Source of the DNA: Bacillus cereus group sp. RP43
GTDB lineage: Bacteria; Bacillota; Bacilli; Bacillales; Bacillaceae_G
Direction: 5' to 3'
Length of the DNA: 64,000 nt
Assembly (NCBI RefSeq): GCF_040459645.1
Contig: NZ_JARVHQ010000001.1
Location: forward strand, 1,054,001 to 1,118,000
The translations under genes were made by a program, and so were the position numbers. Under the pieces are notes generated by a model. It worked only from the letters and a program-made list of their open reading frames with translations. It was not told the origin of the DNA and ran no database searches. Every line of letters starts with the position of its first letter. Within the stretch, counting starts at the first letter, position 1. Positions 60,191-64,000 of this stretch are shown in pieces.

Positions 60191-60898
60191 ATGAATGAAG
60201 TAAAGCTTTCGAAACGATTAGAAGAAGTTGTGAGGGAGATTCCGGTAGGCTCTACAGTAGCTGATATTGGATCGGATCATGCGTATTTACCGTGTTACAC
60301 AATTATAAATAATATTGCTACAAAAGCAGTTGCAGGAGAGGTTGTAGATGGGCCGTTTCGCTCTGCACAAGCAACTGTAGCTGAAAGTGGCTTACAAGAT
60401 AAAGTAGACGTTCGTAAAGGGAATGGATTAGCTGTTATCGCGCCAGGAGAAGTAGATGTTATTACGATTGCTGGTATGGGTGGAGCGTTAATTCGTGACA
60501 TTTTAGAAAGTGGTAAAGAAAAATTAGAAGGTGTAACACGTTTAATCTTACAGCCGAATATTGCAGCACACCATATTCGTGAATGGTTTATTGAAAATGG
60601 ATGGGAGCTTATCCGTGAGAAAATTGTAATAGAAGACGGAAAGATTTACGAGATTTTAGTCGGAGAGCGAGGAGATACAGCAGTACCTTACTCTGAAAAT
60701 AAACAAGCTGCATTGTTTATGGGTCCATTTCTAATAAAAGAAAAAAGTGAAGCTTTTGTTGAAAAGTGGGAAGGGGAATTGAAAAACTTCCAAAATATTT
60801 TAAAACAGTTAGAGCGTGCAGCAGATTCTGAAGAGACAAAAGCGAAGCGTGCAGAAGTAGAAGCGAAAATGAAAATGATAGGAGAGGTTTTATCATGA
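60191..60898 (+). CDS. trmK: tRNA (adenine22-N1)-methyltransferase TrmK
   Basis: A 235-residue Rossmann methyltransferase modifying A22 of tRNA. It has TVADIGSDHAYLPCYTI, AGEVVDGPFRSAQATVAESG and ITIAGMGGALIRDIL, then LQPNIAAHHIREWFIENGWELI. It overlaps the Nif3-like gene by 4 bases. Confidence 0.95.
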   Translation: MNEVKLSKRLEEVVREIPVGSTVADIGSDHAYLPCYTIINNIATKAVAGEVVDGPFRSAQATVAESGLQDKVDVRKGNGLAVIAPGEVDVITIAGMGGALIRDILESGKEKLEGVTRLILQPNIAAHHIREWFIENGWELIREKIVIEDGKIYEILVGERGDTAVPYSENKQAALFMGPFLIKEKSEAFVEKWEGELKNFQNILKQLERAADSEETKAKRAEVEAKMKMIGEVLS

Positions 60899-62016
60899 GT
60901 AAAATTCCAAATGGCCATGAAATTATTTCTTTATTTGAAGGTATGTATCCGAAGCATTTAGCGATGGAAGGGGATAAGATTGGCTTACAGATTGGAGCGC
61001 TTAATAAACCTGTCCAGCACGTATTAATCGCATTAGATGTAACTGAGGAAGTTGTGGACGAGGCGATCCAATTAGGAGCAAATATCATTATAGCGCACCA
61101 CCCTTTAATCTTTAATCCATTAAAAGCGATTCATACAGATAAGGCGTACGGAAGAATTATTGAAACGTGTATTAAAAATGATATTGCAATTTATGCCGCA
61201 CATACAAATGTAGATATTGCTAAGGGTGGGGTAAATGATTTACTTGCAGATGCGTTAGGGTTACAAAATACAGAAGTGTTAGCTCCTACATATGCAGAAG
61301 AAATGAAAAAAATTGTTGTATTTGTTCCAGTAACCCATGTAGAAGAAGTGCGTAAAGCTCTTGGAGATGCAGATGCAGGTCATATCGGTAATTATAGCCA
61401 CTGTACGTTCGGTAGCGAAGGGATAGGTACGTTTATCCCTCGAGAAGGGACAAATCCTTATATCGGGGAAACTGGACAGTTAGAGCGTGTGGAAGAGGTG
61501 CGTATCGAAACGATTATTCCTACTTCACTACAAAGAAAAGTTATTAAAGCGATGTTAGCAGCTCATCCGTACGAAGAAGTGGCATATGATGTATACCCGC
61601 TTGATAATAAAGGTGAAACATTAGGTCTTGGTAAAATAGGGTATTTACAAGAAGAGATGACACTTGGTCAGTTTGCTGAGCATGTGAAACAATCATTACA
61701 TGTGAAGGGTGCAAGAGTTGTTGGCAAGTTAGATGATAAAGTGAGTAAAGTAGCTGTACTTGGCGGTGACGGTAATAAATATATAAACCAAGCGAAATTT
61801 AAAGGGGCAGATGTATATGTAACAGGTGATATGTATTATCATGTTGCTCATGATGCGATGATGCTTGGTTTAAATATAGTCGATCCAGGGCATAACGTTG
61901 AAAAAGTAATGAAGCAAGGTGTACAAAAACAATTGCAAGAAAAAGTAGATGCAAAGAAATTCAATGTACAAATTCATGCTTCGCAGTTACATACAGATCC
62001 ATTCACGTTTGTATAA
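60895..62016 (+). CDS. yqfO: Nif3-like dinuclear metal center hexameric protein
   Basis: A 373-residue protein with metal ligands in IIAHHPLIFNPLKAI, AAHTNVDIAKGG and a C-terminal TGDMYYHVAHDAM with HNVEK. A central PII/CutA-like insert (IVVFVPVTHVEEVRKALGDADAG) is typical for Bacillus YqfO. The molecular function is not established, although it is often annotated as GTP cyclohydrolase type 2. Coupled to trmK. Confidence 0.94.
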   Translation: MSKIPNGHEIISLFEGMYPKHLAMEGDKIGLQIGALNKPVQHVLIALDVTEEVVDEAIQLGANIIIAHHPLIFNPLKAIHTDKAYGRIIETCIKNDIAIYAAHTNVDIAKGGVNDLLADALGLQNTEVLAPTYAEEMKKIVVFVPVTHVEEVRKALGDADAGHIGNYSHCTFGSEGIGTFIPREGTNPYIGETGQLERVEEVRIETIIPTSLQRKVIKAMLAAHPYEEVAYDVYPLDNKGETLGLGKIGYLQEEMTLGQFAEHVKQSLHVKGARVVGKLDDKVSKVAVLGGDGNKYINQAKFKGADVYVTGDMYYHVAHDAMMLGLNIVDPGHNVEKVMKQGVQKQLQEKVDAKKFNVQIHASQLHTDPFTFV

Positions 62017-62023
62017 GAAAAAT

Positions 62024-62055
62024 AAAAACCGTTGCTCATGTAGGCAACGGTTTTT
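62024..62055. terminator. Bidirectional terminator
   Basis: AAAAACCGTTGC pairs with GCAACGGTTTTT around an 8-base loop, between the convergent yqfO and ispH genes. Confidence 0.9.
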
Positions 62056-62056
62056 G

Positions 62057-63007
62057 CTATTGTTGTTTTTTTACTTTTACACGTGGCAATATCTTTTGAA
62101 GTGGTACTTTTCGAATTCTATCCCATGTAGCTGGATTCATCGGGTCATATTGCTCTAAGAAAGCAATAACTTCTTTTGTGATTGGTGTTGGAGTAGAAGC
62201 ACCCGCTGTAACTGCAACATTTTCGATACCTTGTAGCCACTCTAATTGGATTTCACTTACGTCTGCAACGCGGTATGCTTTCGTACCAGCGATTTCTTGT
62301 GATACTTGTGCTAAACGGTTTGAGTTGTTACTTTTCGGATCACCTACAACAATTGTTAAATCTGCAACATCAGCTTGTTTAGCGACAGCTTCTTGGCGAA
62401 CTTGGGTTGCTAAACAAATTTCCTTATGGAATTCTGCTGTTGGGAATTTTTTCTGAATGTCCTCCATTAAATGTTGAACATCCCATTGACTCATTGTCGT
62501 TTGATTCGTAACTAAAATTTTATCCGTTGGGATTTCTAATGTTTTTAAATCATCAGCTCTTTCGATAAGATGAACGATATCAGGTGCAATACCAACTGCG
62601 CCTTCTGGTTCTGGATGATTTTTTTTGCCGATATAAATGACATGGTAGCCTTCAGCTTTCTTTGCTTCAATAAGGTCATGTGTTTTTGTAACATCTGGAC
62701 AAGTTGCATCAATTGTCGTTAAACCTTTTTCTTTTGCACGTTGTTTAACTTCTGGAGAAACACCGTGTGCAGTAAAAATAACAGTACCAGAATCGATTTT
62801 ATCTAAAATTTCTAATCGACTTGGCCCGTCTAATGTAATGATGCCATCCTCTTCGAAAGCATCTGTTACATGCTTATTGTGAACAATCATACCTAAAATA
62901 TAAATGGGTCTCGGTAATGATTTATCTAATGCGGCGTTACGTGCAATAACCATCGCGTCAACAACGCCGTAGCAATAACCACGAGGGGAAATTTTAACAA
63001 TCTTCAT
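62057..63007 (-). CDS. ispH: 4-hydroxy-3-methylbut-2-enyl diphosphate reductase
   Basis: The last enzyme of the MEP isoprenoid pathway, with an iron-sulfur cluster. It has 316 residues. The cluster cysteines are in [12 protein letters not shown] (Cys12), [11 protein letters not shown] and [25 protein letters not shown] and [14 protein letters not shown] are substrate-site motifs. The ATG follows AAGGAGAGG. Confidence 0.97.
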   Translation of the reverse strand: MKIVKISPRGYCYGVVDAMVIARNAALDKSLPRPIYILGMIVHNKHVTDAFEEDGIITLDGPSRLEILDKIDSGTVIFTAHGVSPEVKQRAKEKGLTTIDATCPDVTKTHDLIEAKKAEGYHVIYIGKKNHPEPEGAVGIAPDIVHLIERADDLKTLEIPTDKILVTNQTTMSQWDVQHLMEDIQKKFPTAEFHKEICLATQVRQEAVAKQADVADLTIVVGDPKSNNSNRLAQVSQEIAGTKAYRVADVSEIQLEWLQGIENVAVTAGASTPTPITKEVIAFLEQYDPMNPATWDRIRKVPLQKILPRVKVKKQQ

Positions 63008-63096
63008 GTGAGTAATCCTCTCCTTCTAAACAAGGGATACTTTTGTGCATAGTCCATTACATTATAAAGGAGGAGGAGATAGAAAACAAAGGATTG

Positions 63097-63816
63097 TTAC
63101 ACATATAGTTTTGGTTTTGTTGCTGATTGTTGAACGGGTTCTTTCGGAACCTCTTTTTCTATTACCGGTTCAAGCACTATTTTTTTTCGTTTTCGTTTCC
63201 TTTTTGGAGACGGAAGAGGTGGAGTTGCTACCTCAACCTGTTCTGTTGCATCTTCAGTTTGATTTTCTTCCGTACTTTTTCCGGAGGTGAGGATTTTAAC
63301 AATGCTTGGTAGACTCCGCATAATGGGACCGTACTGTTCGACAACAGGACCGACAGATTGCACGACTTGAGATACTTTTTCGATATTATTTATCATATTA
63401 GTTGGGTTCGCAATTAAATTTGAAAAAAAACTACCGATGCCGCTGCTAGATGCAGCTGCAGTTGTAGCTGACGCAGCGCCGCGTGTATCATTTGATTCAT
63501 ACATTTGAGGTGGTATCATCTGTTGAGGATATTGCTGCATGTATGGTTGATATTGTTGTGTATATTGTTGTTGGTATGGCTGTTGCTGTTGATATTGGGG
63601 CGGCTGTTGTTGGTGCATCATCGGTGGCCCTTCCATTTGTCGATAAGGAGGGACCATTTGCATAAAAGGTTCGGTTGGATCGTGTTTTTTAAAGAGTTTA
63701 GCAAGGAAACCTTTCTTTTTTTGGGCCATCGGTGGTAGTTGTGGAATCGGATATGGTGTGTAAGATTGTTGTCCTCGATTCGGATACATTTGTCTTATAG
63801 GGGATTTCGGAAACAT
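63097..63816 (-). CDS. vrrA: VrrA/YqfQ family protein with Gln/Tyr-rich repeat
   Basis: A protein of 239 residues when started at ATG 63816, where AAAGGAGGA precedes at good spacing. The N-terminal third has a Pro/Gln/Tyr-rich low-complexity tract (QQPPQYQQQQPYQQQ, TQQYQPYMQQYPQQ), the site of the variable-number repeat in Bacillus anthracis vrrA. It continues with a YqfQ-like core (IGSFFSNLIANPTNMINNIEK, VVEQYGPIMRSLPSIVKI) and a Lys/Arg-rich tail. YqfQ is a sporulation-associated protein of unknown role. Confidence 0.85.
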   Translation of the reverse strand: MFPKSPIRQMYPNRGQQSYTPYPIPQLPPMAQKKKGFLAKLFKKHDPTEPFMQMVPPYRQMEGPPMMHQQQPPQYQQQQPYQQQYTQQYQPYMQQYPQQMIPPQMYESNDTRGAASATTAAASSSGIGSFFSNLIANPTNMINNIEKVSQVVQSVGPVVEQYGPIMRSLPSIVKILTSGKSTEENQTEDATEQVEVATPPLPSPKRKRKRKKIVLEPVIEKEVPKEPVQQSATKPKLYV

Positions 63817-63995
63817 GTGGGAAATCCTCCTTTCTTCAGTTAGGTATATACACATACAATATGCAATGAAAGGGAAGAAGGTTAGTTTTTGAAATGAAAA
63901 CCTAAACTAAAGATGGATTTTACTTGTAGATTTCGATATAATGTAGACTTGACTGATTTGTGCGCAGTAGAAATTTTAGAAAGAAGGTGTAACTT

Positions 63996-64000
63996 ATGAC
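63996..64000 (+). CDS. First bases of a further plus-strand gene
   Basis: ATG at 63996 lies 8 bases after AAGAAGGTG, a good ribosome binding site. Only the start codon and two more bases are in the window. In B. subtilis the DEAD-box helicase gene cshB (yqfR) comes at this place, so that is the likely identity, but the sequence itself cannot show it. Confidence 0.35.

Overview
The window is chromosomal DNA of a Bacillus cereus group bacterium. Three things point there: low G+C; a long run of genes in the order of the Bacillus subtilis sda/yqeG to yqfQ region (shadowed by comE, gpr/lepA, hrcA-dnaK, yqfC-era and dnaG-sigA); and group-specific traits, namely a 584-residue phenylalanine hydroxylase behind T-boxes, an uninterrupted sigK, vrrA, and bcr-like repeats. 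No rRNA, tRNA, insertion sequence, prophage or CRISPR array was seen.

Layout. Positions 1-16000 are accessory in character. They hold a VOC protein tail, phhB/phhA (pterin-dependent phenylalanine to tyrosine) behind two tandem tyrosine T-boxes, a large secreted subtilase, a beta-propeller protein, small membrane and hypothetical genes, a histidine phosphatase, a decayed gene, DoxX, a lipoprotein hydrolase, a GNAT protein, a secreted alkaline phosphatase with a PhoP box array, a small alarmone synthetase and a YcdB-like protein. Positions 16000-18600 hold a small CxC protein preceded by what looks like a leader-peptide attenuator, then sigK, psd and sda (with DnaA boxes). Positions 18845-28800 hold yqeG-yqeH-aroE-yhbY-nadD-yqeK-rsfS-yqeM, comER and comEA-EB-EC. 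Positions 29100-44100 hold holA, rpsT, gpr, yqxA, lepA, an HxlR regulator, hemW, the CIRCE-controlled hrcA-grpE-dnaK-dnaJ operon, prmA, rsmE and mtaB. Positions 44500-54000 hold rpsU, yqeY, yqfC, yqfD, phoH, pgpH, ybeY, dgkA, cdd, era, yqzL and recO. Positions 53780-64000 hold ccpN, yqfL, a yqxD pseudogene, dnaG, sigA, cccA, trmK, the Nif3-like gene, ispH, vrrA and the first bases of another gene.

How the genes work together. Much of the region serves ribosome assembly and translation (YqeH, RsfS, YbeY, Era, LepA, S20, S21, PrmA, RsmE, MtaB, TrmK), competence DNA uptake (ComEA/EC), sporulation (SigK, Sda, Gpr, YqfC, YqfD), protein folding, and chromosome replication (HolA, DnaG). Several differences from the B. 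subtilis order are visible: spoIIP is absent between gpr and yqxA, glyQS is absent between recO and ccpN, and yqxD is a pseudogene.

The most interesting non-coding signals are: (1) a putative leader peptide with mutually exclusive stems in front of a 76-residue CxC protein (16250-16351, minus strand); (2) four copies of a dispersed hairpin repeat placed directly after stop codons, with compensatory base changes between copies; (3) tandem Tyr T-boxes; (4) a promoter flanked by 13-bp inverted repeats; (5) an inverted pair of Spo0A-like boxes; and (6) a 20-bp hairpin next to the rsmE ribosome binding site. All functional statements come from reading the sequence and from family knowledge; no database search was run.
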